Below the pieces are notes generated by a model, which saw only the letters and a program-made list of their open reading frames with translations, searched no databases and had not been told where the DNA came from. Source: Myxococcus guangdongensis (GTDB taxonomy: Bacteria > Myxococcota > Myxococcia > Myxococcales > Myxococcaceae). Taken from it: DNA of 64,000 nt. The DNA lies in assembly GCF_024198255.1 (NCBI RefSeq), contig NZ_JAJVKW010000007.1, positions 248,001 through 312,000 on the forward strand. The letters run 5' to 3'. How positions within the stretch are numbered: the first letter of the stretch is position 1; each line of letters begins with the position of its first letter. Below, one piece after another: positions 8,201-16,289 of this stretch. A program made the position numbers and the translations under genes.

Positions 8201-9448
8201 TCAGAACAGGGCGTGCTCCGCGAGGAGCACCGCGATTCCCACGACGAAGCTGACGAGCGTCACGGGCAGGCCCACGCGCAGGTAGCGCATGAAGGACATG
8301 TCCACCTTGCCGCGCGCCGCCTCGAAGACGATGAGGTTGGCGACGCTGCCGACGAGGGTGAGGTTGCCGGCGAGCGTGGAGCCCAGGGCGAGCACGTGCC
8401 AGCCCAGCTCCACGTTCTGCAGCGAGGGCACCCACGAGCGCGCGAGCATGACGAAGGGCACGTTGCTGAAGAGGTTGGACGCCACCAGCGTCAGCCCCGC
8501 GAAGCCCAGCGTCTCCCGCCACGGCGGCCCCGCCATCAGCGGCGCGAAGATGAGGCGGATCTCCTCTGCCCAGCCGTGCTTGTTCACGCCGTAGACGACG
8601 ACGAACAGGCTGGCGAAGAACAACAGCAGCACCCAGTCCACGCGCTCGAGCGCCTCGCGTGGCTCACGACGGGACAGCGCCATCACGAGCGCGGCGCCGG
8701 CCAGCGCGCTCCAGCTCATGGGCAGCCCCGCGAAGAAGGCCACGATGACCCCCGCCGTCACCGTGAGCGTCAGCACCAGCAGCCAGCGGTCCACCGGAGG
8801 CGGTGGCGGCTGGGGCTCGAAGCGCTTCGTGCTCAGCTCGTTGCGGAAGAGATACACCAGCGCCACGGCGACGATGACGGTGGACAAGAGCGCGGGCACG
8901 GCCATGTACGCCGCGAAGCTGGCGTACGAGATTCCCGACGCGCCCTGGATGAGCATGTTCTGCGGGTTGCCGGTGAAGGTCGCCACCGAGCCGCTGTTGC
9001 TGCCCATGCACACCGCGAGCAGGTACGGCACGGGCGGCAGCTTCGCGTCCTCCACCGTCGCGAGCACCAGCGGCGTGAGCATCAAACACACCGTGTCGTT
9101 GACGAGGAACGCGGACAGCACCGCGGAGATGAACGTCACCGCGATCAACAACAAGCGCGGCGTGCGGGCTCGACGCACCGCCCAGGCGCCGGCCGTGCGG
9201 AACACGGCGGCCTGGGACATGTACGCGGCCAGCAGCATCATCCCGAGCAGCAGGACGATGGTGTCCGCGTCGATGGCGTGCTTCGCGGTGTCCTCGCTGT
9301 GGTTGAAGACCTCCGCGGGCGAGACCACGCCGAACACCACCATGAGGACCGCGCCGAGCAGCGCGCCTCCGGGGCGGTCCAGCTTGAGGAAGGGGAGCCG
9401 GGCGCCGGCGATGAAGACGTAGGTGAACAGGAAGATGGCGAGGGCCAC
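8201..9448 (-). CDS. ArsB/NhaD-family (SLC13-like) ion transporter
   Basis: 415 residues, about 10-12 hydrophobic segments. Typical ion-transporter-superfamily features are present: IVLLLGMMLLAAYMSQAAVF early, FLVNDTVCLMLTPLVL with the conserved N-D-T in the first re-entrant region, and GSNSGSVATFTGNPQNMLI, matching the G-x-N-x-G/TGNPQN hairpin of anion/Na+ antiporter families. Substrate cannot be read: arsenite, citrate-like anions or Na+/H+ exchange are possible. It is an inner-membrane protein. It diverges from the mrfA gene. Confidence 0.85.
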   Translation of the reverse strand: MALAIFLFTYVFIAGARLPFLKLDRPGGALLGAVLMVVFGVVSPAEVFNHSEDTAKHAIDADTIVLLLGMMLLAAYMSQAAVFRTAGAWAVRRARTPRLLLIAVTFISAVLSAFLVNDTVCLMLTPLVLATVEDAKLPPVPYLLAVCMGSNSGSVATFTGNPQNMLIQGASGISYASFAAYMAVPALLSTVIVAVALVYLFRNELSTKRFEPQPPPPPVDRWLLVLTLTVTAGVIVAFFAGLPMSWSALAGAALVMALSRREPREALERVDWVLLLFFASLFVVVYGVNKHGWAEEIRLIFAPLMAGPPWRETLGFAGLTLVASNLFSNVPFVMLARSWVPSLQNVELGWHVLALGSTLAGNLTLVGSVANLIVFEAARGKVDMSFMRYLRVGLPVTLVSFVVGIAVLLAEHALF

Positions 9449-9499
9449 GGGCGCGGGAACCTAGCCGAGCCCCGTCCGGCGTGCTCGACCGCGTTCGCG

Positions 9500-9528
9500 T
9501 TGTCCGCCCCGGTACACACCTGTACAGT
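9500..9528 (+). promoter_or_regulatory. Candidate sigma-70-type promoter of mrfAB
   Basis: TTGTCC (9500-9505), a 17-bp spacer and TACAGT (9523-9528). The -10 overlaps an 8-bp palindrome CTGTACAG (9520-9527). The ATG of mrfA at 9538 is only 10 bp past the -10, so the transcript would be leaderless or nearly so. The palindrome could be a repressor site; it does not match the LexA boxes I know. Confidence 0.45.
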
Positions 9529-9537
9529 GCCCCACCC

Positions 9538-11955
9538 ATGAAGTTCGAGAAGGAAGAAGGGGCCTTCGGTGGCCCGCGTCGCACCCCGTGGAACGCCCCC
9601 CGGGGGTTGGACTCCGTGCTCCAGCAATGGAAGGCGGACCGGGGCCTTTCGCCCTGCTTCTCGCTCGACGAGGCCACGCCCGCCCGGGTCGGCTCGTTCG
9701 CGCCCATCCCCGAGGACGTGGCCCCCCAGGTGCGCGAGGCGCTCCGCCAGCGAGGCGTCGAGCAGCTCTTCTCCCACCAGGCCGAGGCCTTCCGGCTGGC
9801 CCGCGCGGGCAGGAGCCTGGTCATCGCCACGCCCACCGCCTCGGGCAAGAGCCTCTGCTACAACCTGCCGCTGTTGGACCGCTTCGCCCGCGAGCCCCAG
9901 GCGCGCGCCCTCTACCTGTTCCCCACCAAGGCGCTGTCGAGAGACCAGGAGGAGTCCCTCCGGGCCTTCATGCGCGAGGCCGGGCTGACCCACGGCGCCA
10001 TTACCTTCGACGGTGACACCCCGGCGGACGCACGCCGCGCCGCCCGGGAGCGGGGGGGCGTGCTGCTCACCAACCCCGACATGCTCCACACCGGCATCCT
10101 CCCGCACCACGCGAGCTGGGCTCGTTTGTTCTCAAACCTGCGCTACGTGGTCATCGACGAGCTGCACACGTACCGGGGCGTCTTCGGCTCGCACCTGGCC
10201 AACGTGCTGCGCCGGCTGCGTCGGGTGGCGCGCTTCCATGGTTCGGACCCGGTGTTCATCGCAGCGTCGGCGACCATCGGCAATCCGCAGGCGCACGCGC
10301 GGCGGATGCTCGGTTGTGACGTGGAGCTGGTCGCGGAGAGCGGGGCGCCAGCGGGGGAGCGGCGGGTCATGGTGTTCAACCCGCCCGTGGTCAACGCGGA
10401 GCTGGGCATCCGCGCCAGCTACCTCAAGACGGCGGTGCGGCTGACGTCGGACCTGGTGCGCGCGGGCGTGTCCACGCTGCTCTTCGGACAGTCGCGCAAC
10501 AACATCGAGGTGATGCTCAAGTACCTGCGCGACCGGTTCGTCGAGGAGAAGCTGGACCCGTCGCTCATCCAGGGCTACCGGGGCGGCTATCTGCCGGGGA
10601 CGCGGCGGGCGACGGAGGCGGCGCTGCGCGCTGGAGACGTGCGGTGTGTCGTCGCGACGAACGCGCTCGAGCTGGGCATCGACATCGGCTCGTTGGACGC
10701 GGTGGTGTGCGCGGGCTACCCGGGCTCGGTGGCGGCGCTGATGCAGCGCTTCGGCCGCGCGGGTCGTCGTGGCGCGGGGAGTCTGGCGTTGTTGGTGACG
10801 TCGAGCGCGCCGTTGGACCAGTACCTGGCCGGGGACCCGCGCTTCCTCATCGGGGCGCCGGTGGAGCACGCGCGCATCGACCCGGACAACGTGGAGATCC
10901 TCGTCCAGCACCTCAAGTGCGCGTCGTTCGAGCTGCCGTTCGAGGAGGGCGAGTCCTTCGGCGACGTGCCGGCGGAGTCGACGGCGGAGGCGCTGGGGTT
11001 CCTCGCGCAGCACCAGGTGGTGCATCCCACGGCGGGGGAGGGGGGCCGCCGCGTGTTCCACTGGTCCTCGGATGCGTATCCGGCGAACCACGTGTCCCTG
11101 CGCAGCGTGGGCTGGGACAACGTGGTCATCATCGAGCGCGGCACGGACCGCACGCTGGCGGAGATGGACTTCCGCTCGGCGCACACGATGTTGCACGAGC
11201 AGGCCATCTACCAGCACGAGGCCGAGCAGTATCAGGTCGAGCAGTTCGACTACGAGAACCACAAGGCCTACGTGCGCAAGGTGGCGCCGGACTACTTCAC
11301 GGACGCGATGACGTACGTGCGCGTGAATGTCATCCAGGAGGACCAGGGCGCGCCCGTGGGCCCGTCGCTCCAGGCCGGCATGGGCGAGGTGAGCGTCATC
11401 GAGAAGGTCGTGGGGTACAAGAAGATCAAGTACCACACGCACGAGAACGTGGGTTACGGCGAGGTGGCGCTGCCGGAGATGCAGATGCACACCACGGCGC
11501 TCTGGTTGACGGTGCCGGAGTCGGTGGTGCGCTCGATGAAGGCGCCGAGGCCCGCGGTCATCGACGCGCTGCGCGGCATCGCCACGGCGCTGCGCACGGT
11601 GGCGTGTGTGGGGTTGATGATCGACCCCCGGGACATCGGCAAGACGCTGGGCAGTCGCGATGACGCGGACGGGCCGCCGCGCAAGGATGGCGGGGTGGGG
11701 TTCGATCCAACCATCTTCCTCTACGACAACATCCCCGGCGGCGTGGGGCTGGCGGCGCGGCTGTTTGACCAGCGCGACGAGATGCTCGTGCGCGCGCGGA
11801 GGCTGCTGGAGTCCTGTGCGTGTGAGGAGGGCTGCCCGGCGTGCATCGGTCCGGCGTCGGGTGTCATGCCGGGACAGGCGCCCGTGGACCCTCATCCGCG
11901 CAAGCGCTTGGGGCTCGAGGTGCTGAGCCTGCTCGGCATCGCGGGCGTGCAGTAG
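9538..11955 (+). CDS. mrfA: MrfA-type DEAD/DEAH-box DNA helicase
   Basis: 805 residues from ATG 9538; the frame is open to 9481, but the promoter-like sequence lies in that part. Superfamily 2 helicase motifs are in order: Walker A ATPTASGKSLCYNLP, DELH box VVIDELHTYRG, motif III AASATIG, motif VI QRFGRAGRRG. The C-terminal region carries the DUF1998 cysteine cluster CACEEGCPACIG, which binds zinc in this family. B. subtilis MrfA (YprA) is a 3'-5' helicase acting with the nuclease MrfB in UvrABC-independent repair of mitomycin C lesions. The adjacent gene here is an MrfB-like nuclease, 19 bp downstream, which strongly supports the assignment. Confidence 0.9.
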   Translation: MKFEKEEGAFGGPRRTPWNAPRGLDSVLQQWKADRGLSPCFSLDEATPARVGSFAPIPEDVAPQVREALRQRGVEQLFSHQAEAFRLARAGRSLVIATPTASGKSLCYNLPLLDRFAREPQARALYLFPTKALSRDQEESLRAFMREAGLTHGAITFDGDTPADARRAARERGGVLLTNPDMLHTGILPHHASWARLFSNLRYVVIDELHTYRGVFGSHLANVLRRLRRVARFHGSDPVFIAASATIGNPQAHARRMLGCDVELVAESGAPAGERRVMVFNPPVVNAELGIRASYLKTAVRLTSDLVRAGVSTLLFGQSRNNIEVMLKYLRDRFVEEKLDPSLIQGYRGGYLPGTRRATEAALRAGDVRCVVATNALELGIDIGSLDAVVCAGYPGSVAALMQRFGRAGRRGAGSLALLVTSSAPLDQYLAGDPRFLIGAPVEHARIDPDNVEILVQHLKCASFELPFEEGESFGDVPAESTAEALGFLAQHQVVHPTAGEGGRRVFHWSSDAYPANHVSLRSVGWDNVVIIERGTDRTLAEMDFRSAHTMLHEQAIYQHEAEQYQVEQFDYENHKAYVRKVAPDYFTDAMTYVRVNVIQEDQGAPVGPSLQAGMGEVSVIEKVVGYKKIKYHTHENVGYGEVALPEMQMHTTALWLTVPESVVRSMKAPRPAVIDALRGIATALRTVACVGLMIDPRDIGKTLGSRDDADGPPRKDGGVGFDPTIFLYDNIPGGVGLAARLFDQRDEMLVRARRLLESCACEEGCPACIGPASGVMPGQAPVDPHPRKRLGLEVLSLLGIAGVQ

Positions 11956-11974
11956 ACGGCGGAGGGCTCGGCGC

Positions 11975-13441
11975 GTGGACCTCAAGCGAAAGCTGGCGCG
12001 ACTGACGGGCGTGGGCCCCGGCGGCAAGCCCGCGAGCCACGTGGCCACGCATCCGGAGCCCTCGGGCGAGGGGAGGGCACCACCACCGGGGACCGTGGCG
12101 GAGGGGTCGACCGAAGCGAGCACCTCCACACCTGCGGCCGCATCGGCCCAGGTCTCCGCTCCTCCCGCGCGCCCGGGCGACCCACGCATCGAGTCCCTCC
12201 GGCGGATGCTCGCGGACTGGTCCGAGCGTCAGGGGCAGACGGCCGCGCGCCGAGGCCCCGTCCAGCCCCGTCCTCCTCCCAGCCCGCTGCCCGTCGTGGC
12301 CCAGGAGACGCCCCACGGCACGGTCCATGTCTCCGAGCGCCTCCTCGCCCCGGACCACCATCACGGCAGCGCCCCCGTGGCCGGCGCCCTCGACGTGGAG
12401 GGCACACTCGTCGCCCGGCTCGCGCTCCACGAGGACCTGGCTGGCGTGGACTACCAGCGCATGCTCTTCCTCGACACGGAGACCACGGGCCTCGCGGGCG
12501 GCACCGGCACCGTGCCGTTCCTCGTGGGCCTCGCCTGGTTCGAGGGGCGCTCGCTGCGCGTCCACCAGCTCTTCCTGCGCAAGCTCGGCGAAGAGGCCCC
12601 CATGCTGCGCGTGCTCGCCGAGCGCATGGCCCAGTCCTCCTGCATCGTCACCTTCAACGGCAAGAGCTTCGACTGGCCGCTGCTGCGCACGCGCTTCATC
12701 CTCAACCGCGTGAAGGCCCCCGCCGAGCTGCCCCACCTGGACCTGCTCCACTGCGCCCGCCGCGTCTTCAAGCACCGGGGCGCCGGCACGCGCCTGGTCC
12801 ACATGGAGGAGCAGGTGCTCGGCCTGCGCCGCGTCGACGACGTGGACGGCTCGCTCATCCCGGACCTGTACTTCCGCTACCTGCGCGGCGGCGACGGCGC
12901 CTCGCTGACGCCCGTGCTCGAGCACAACGCGAACGACCTGCTCCTGCTCGCCGCGCTCCTGGGCGAGATGGTCCGCCGCTTCCGCGCCGGCGACGGCACC
13001 GCCGTGCCCCGGGACGAGGACCCCCGCGACCTGCTCGGCTTCGCGAGCGTGGCGCTCCGGGCGGGAGACCACGCCCGCGCCCGGGCCTTCGCGCGGGCGG
13101 CGACCCGGGGCTCCGGCGCCGTGGGCATGGAGGCCCATGCCCTGGCCTCGCGCCTGGCCCGCATGGCGGGCGAACCCCAGGCCGCCGCGGACCACCTGCA
13201 CCAGGCCCTCCAGTCCGCCCGGGGCTTCCAGGCGGCGAGCCTGCACCTGGAGCTGACCAAGCTCTACGAGCACGCCCTCAAGGACCTCGCGGCCGCGCTG
13301 CGCCACGCCCGGCTCGCGGCGACGGCGGAGTTGCCGGAGGACCACCGGCGCCGCATCGTTCGCCTGGAGGGCCGAATCGACCGGAGCACGCGTGTCCGGG
13401 GGCTGGACCTGGGCGCCCGCCCGCCACGCTCCGGCCCCTGA
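11975..13441 (+). CDS. mrfB: MrfB-like RNase H-fold exonuclease with TPR-like tail
   Basis: 488 residues from a GTG start. After a ~130-residue Pro/Ala-rich N-terminal part comes a DEDD-type exonuclease core: FLDTETTGLAGG (exo I), VTFNGKSFDWPLLRTR (exo II) and LEHNANDLLLL (exo III, His-N-x-x-Asp). All metal-binding acidic residues are present. The C-terminal ~130 residues form helical TPR-like repeats (ARAFARAATRG, AADHLHQALQSARG), as in B. subtilis MrfB/YprB. It should degrade DNA from lesions exposed by the MrfA helicase. It is co-transcribed with mrfA. The GTG is used because no ATG lies close by. Confidence 0.85.
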   Translation: MDLKRKLARLTGVGPGGKPASHVATHPEPSGEGRAPPPGTVAEGSTEASTSTPAAASAQVSAPPARPGDPRIESLRRMLADWSERQGQTAARRGPVQPRPPPSPLPVVAQETPHGTVHVSERLLAPDHHHGSAPVAGALDVEGTLVARLALHEDLAGVDYQRMLFLDTETTGLAGGTGTVPFLVGLAWFEGRSLRVHQLFLRKLGEEAPMLRVLAERMAQSSCIVTFNGKSFDWPLLRTRFILNRVKAPAELPHLDLLHCARRVFKHRGAGTRLVHMEEQVLGLRRVDDVDGSLIPDLYFRYLRGGDGASLTPVLEHNANDLLLLAALLGEMVRRFRAGDGTAVPRDEDPRDLLGFASVALRAGDHARARAFARAATRGSGAVGMEAHALASRLARMAGEPQAAADHLHQALQSARGFQAASLHLELTKLYEHALKDLAAALRHARLAATAELPEDHRRRIVRLEGRIDRSTRVRGLDLGARPPRSGP

Positions 13442-13551
13442 AAGCCCTTGCGTCCGGTTTCGGGCGGGGGGCCCCGCTCCCATGCCCTCCCGCAGACCGG
13501 CCGAGCACATGATGGGAGCGTTGGACAACGGCCTGCGCTAAGAGAGGCGCC

Positions 13552-14034
13552 ATGAAAATCGCGAAGGACAGTGTCGTCTCCATCGACTTCAAGCTTCACC
13601 TCGGCGATGGAAAGCTCATTGACGAGAGCGAGCCGGGAGATCCGCTCGTCTACCTGCAGGGCCACGAGGAGGTCGTCCCCGGCCTGGAGAAGGCCCTGGA
13701 GGGCAAGGCGAAGGGAGACAGCCTGTCGGTCGTCATCCCCCCCGAGGACGGCTACGGGCCGCATGACCCGGAGGGCCTCGAGGAGGTCCCCCGTGACGAG
13801 TTCCCCGAAGGTCTGGCGCTGGAGGAGGGTGGCATCCTCACCGCCACGGACCCCGAGGGCGACGAGGTCGACCTGCTCGTGAAGGAGATCAAGGGCGACA
13901 CCGTGGTGGTGGACTACAACCACCCGCTCGCCGGCAAGACGCTGCACTTCCAGCTGACGGTGGCCGACGTCCGCGCCGCCACGGCCGAGGAGCTGGAGCA
14001 CGGCCACGCGCACGGCCCGGACAGCCACCACTGA
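13552..14034 (+). CDS. slyD: FKBP-type peptidyl-prolyl cis-trans isomerase, SlyD-like
   Basis: 160 residues. The FKBP core is split by the insert-in-flap chaperone domain, as in SlyD: YLQGHEEVVPGLEKAL leads into VVIPPEDGYGPHDP, and the insert is followed by VDYNHPLAGKTLHFQ, the conserved SlyD return strand. The C-terminus is His-rich (HGHAHGPDSHH), a probable Ni/Zn-binding tail. It is a cytoplasmic folding helper and metallochaperone. AGAGAGG upstream of the ATG is a suitable ribosome-binding site. It appears monocistronic, closed by a strong hairpin. Confidence 0.93.
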   Translation: MKIAKDSVVSIDFKLHLGDGKLIDESEPGDPLVYLQGHEEVVPGLEKALEGKAKGDSLSVVIPPEDGYGPHDPEGLEEVPRDEFPEGLALEEGGILTATDPEGDEVDLLVKEIKGDTVVVDYNHPLAGKTLHFQLTVADVRAATAEELEHGHAHGPDSHH

Positions 14035-14072
14035 TTCAACCCCAGGGCCTTCGGAGGGCCCGGGTCCCAACA

Positions 14073-14103
14073 CCGCTCCCGCGAGAGGACTTCGCGGGAG
14101 CGG
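14073..14103. terminator. Bidirectional terminator hairpin between convergent genes
   Basis: A perfect 12-bp stem CCGCTCCCGCGA (14073-14084) / TCGCGGGAGCGG (14092-14103) with a 7-nt loop. It lies between the slyD stop (14034) and the stop of the minus-strand gene (14136). There is no T-run, which is common in GC-rich bacteria. A weaker 5-bp hairpin precedes it at 14045-14061. Confidence 0.65.
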
Positions 14104-14135
14104 CCCTTCCTGCCTGACGCGACGTGGGACGCTGA

Positions 14136-15143
14136 CTAGCGCCCGCCCATCAGGTCCGAGTTGAAGGAGAAGCCCAGCAGCAGGTACGGCATCGCCTCCT
14201 GGCGGCTGGGGTGCTTCAGGTACCAGGCCACCATGCCCAGCACCGTGGGGCGGTTGAACAGGGTGCCCTCGTCCGTGTTGAAGGCATACGAGGCCACGGG
14301 GCCCGCGCGCATGTGGCTGTTGTCCGCCTTCAGGTTGCCGGAGACGCCCTGGTCCTCGTTGTACTGGGGCCACACGCCGCTGAAGCGCGCGCCCAGCATC
14401 CACCGGCCGGACAGGTAGACGAGGTCCGAGTCGTTGGTGAAGACCCAGCCCTTGCCCGCGAGCAGCGAGTCGAGCATCGGGTCATAGAACGTCGTCTCGC
14501 CGTCGCGCAGCGACAGGTTCCAGTACTCGATGCTGAACTTGGTGCGCACCGCGATGGGGCCCACCTTCGCCTGCAGCGTCGGCTCCACCAGGAAGTGGTG
14601 GCCGCTGGTGCTGTAGGCCGCGTCCTGGCGCGCATCGAGCGCGTCATCCGAGAAGTCGTTCAGCGGGTTCGCGTACCCCTGCAGGAAGCCCATGGTCCCC
14701 AGGAAGTTCGTGTACTCGTAGCTCACGCGCAGGTTGAACAGGGCAATCGGCTGGATCTCGAACATCGGACCCACCTTCAACGAGGCGGGGTTCGCCTTGA
14801 TGAGGGCCGCGGCGTTGACGAACGTGTCGCGCATCAGCACGGACTCGCTGTTGAACAGCCGCTTCTGGATGACCAGCCGGTTCTGCGTCTCCAACCCGAT
14901 GGGGTTGACGCGGAACAGGTTGAAGCTGGTCATGTACAGCCGGACGTTGGGGATGGGGCGGGGTGGGGGGACCGGGGAGGGCTCGCTGGAGGGGGCGACC
15001 TCCGGGGTGTTCGTGGGCCCGGCCGTGGGAGCATCCGGCGGAGGCGTTGGCGTGGCCGCGGACTGCTGCGCGGCCGCGGGGGACACCAGACCCAGGCTCA
15101 AACAGAGCGTGCAGATGGACAGCGATAGACGCTTGAGCATCAT
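14136..15143 (-). CDS. Predicted outer-membrane beta-barrel-type protein
   Basis: 335 residues with a clear Sec signal peptide ending AAAQQ near residue 26. A Pro/Thr/Ser-rich spacer follows (about 27-70), then ~260 residues with alternating hydrophobic/polar strands and many aromatic residues (FNLRVSYEYTNFLG, RTKFSIEYWNLSL, GARFSGVWPQYNED). The last strand ends LLLGFSFNSDL. This pattern suggests a membrane beta-barrel of 10-14 strands, but the family is not recognised. Two ATG codons are adjacent at the start. It may share a transcript with the upstream BASS transporter gene (56 bp gap). Confidence 0.7.
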   Translation of the reverse strand: MMLKRLSLSICTLCLSLGLVSPAAAQQSAATPTPPPDAPTAGPTNTPEVAPSSEPSPVPPPRPIPNVRLYMTSFNLFRVNPIGLETQNRLVIQKRLFNSESVLMRDTFVNAAALIKANPASLKVGPMFEIQPIALFNLRVSYEYTNFLGTMGFLQGYANPLNDFSDDALDARQDAAYSTSGHHFLVEPTLQAKVGPIAVRTKFSIEYWNLSLRDGETTFYDPMLDSLLAGKGWVFTNDSDLVYLSGRWMLGARFSGVWPQYNEDQGVSGNLKADNSHMRAGPVASYAFNTDEGTLFNRPTVLGMVAWYLKHPSRQEAMPYLLLGFSFNSDLMGGR

Positions 15144-15199
15144 CTCGACACTTCCTCGGGTGGGGGAGACCGCGGCGGGGAGGAACCGCGGCGGGTGCT

Positions 15200-16102
15200 T
15201 CAGGAACGACTGGGGGTTGCGGCGGGAGAGTCCTGCTCGTCCGCGTGGCGCCGCGTCACCGCGTAGCCGAACGCCGCGGCCGTGAAGTACATGATGATGC
15301 TGTAGATGGCCGGGGGGATGGCCATGGTGGCATTGCCCAACAAGAGCGGGCTCATCGCAATCGTCATCGCGAGGATGCCGTTGTGGATGCCGATCTCCAT
15401 GCCGATGGCCACCGCCTGACGCCGGGGGAGGCGGAACACCAGCGGCGTCACGAAGCCCACGCCCATGCTCAACAGGTTGAAGCTCAGCGCCGCCAGGCCC
15501 ACCTGCTGGAAGTACGCGCCGATGTTCTGACGCTCCTGGTACACCGCCGCGGCGATGACCACCGCCAGGAACGCGGCGGACAGGATGCGGATGGGCTTGT
15601 CCAGCTTGAGCGCCACCTGCGGCTTTTTCGAGCGCACCAGCATGCCGATGCTCACCGGCCCCAACACGATGATGAAGACCTGCAGCACCTTGGCGAACTG
15701 CATGGGCACCGCGCGGTCCTCGCCCATGAAGTGGTTGAGCGAGAAGTTCACGATGAGCGGCAGCGTGACGAGCGTCAGCGCGCTGTTCACCGCCGTGAGC
15801 GTGATGTTGAGGGCCACGTCACCGCGGGCCAGGTGGCTGAAGAGGTTCGCCGTGGCGCCGCCGGGGGAAGCCGCCAACAACATCAGCCCCACCGCCAGCT
15901 CCGGCCCCAGTCCGAAGGCATGGGCGATGAGCAGACCACCGGCGGGAAGCACCAGCATCTGGCACACGAGCCCCACAATCACCGCTCGCGGGTAGACGAT
16001 GACGCGCTTGAAGTCCGCGAGCGTCAGCGACAGGCCCAGGCCGAGCATGATGACGGCCAACGACAGTGGAATCAGAACCGCGGTGAACACGTTTGACTGC
16101 AT
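15200..16102 (-). CDS. BASS-family (bile acid:sodium symporter) transporter
   Basis: 300 residues with about nine to ten hydrophobic helices. LLAASPGGATANLFSHLARGDVALNITLTAVNS contains the conserved crossover-helix Asn/Ser region of BASS transporters, and the second crossover is seen in GMEIGIHNGILAMTIA. It is a sodium-coupled inner-membrane uptake system. The substrate in bacteria may be a bile-acid-like, pantoate-like or other organic anion and cannot be read here. A 17-bp palindrome lies upstream in the 187-bp intergenic gap. Confidence 0.88.
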   Translation of the reverse strand: MQSNVFTAVLIPLSLAVIMLGLGLSLTLADFKRVIVYPRAVIVGLVCQMLVLPAGGLLIAHAFGLGPELAVGLMLLAASPGGATANLFSHLARGDVALNITLTAVNSALTLVTLPLIVNFSLNHFMGEDRAVPMQFAKVLQVFIIVLGPVSIGMLVRSKKPQVALKLDKPIRILSAAFLAVVIAAAVYQERQNIGAYFQQVGLAALSFNLLSMGVGFVTPLVFRLPRRQAVAIGMEIGIHNGILAMTIAMSPLLLGNATMAIPPAIYSIIMYFTAAAFGYAVTRRHADEQDSPAATPSRS

Positions 16103-16233
16103 TCGCCCCCCGTCGATGTGCGGGCGCTCGTCGCCCGTCTCGCGGCAGATGTCTCAATGCAAACAAGCGTGGCGCAACTGGGTGTCTCGCTTCAAGCCAC
16201 CCCTGGCGATTTGCCTCCCGCACGTGAGCAGCG

Positions 16234-16250
16234 ATGACGCCGGGCGTCAT
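16234..16250. promoter_or_regulatory. 17-bp perfect palindrome upstream of the BASS transporter gene
   Basis: ATGACGC-CGG-GCGTCAT is a perfect inverted repeat of 7-bp arms. It lies 132 bp upstream of the transporter ATG and 40 bp past the stop of the M28 peptidase gene, both on the minus strand. It could be an operator for the transporter or the stem of a terminator for the peptidase gene; no T-run follows on either strand. Confidence 0.4.
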
Positions 16251-16289
16251 TGTTTGTCACGTTGATGGAAAGCTACACCTGTACGCGTG

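Noticed and set aside
9520..9527. CTGTACAG as a LexA/SOS box
   Set aside because: It lacks the CTGT-N8-ACAG spacing of proteobacterial boxes and does not fit the Myxococcus LexA motif I recall; kept only as a palindrome.
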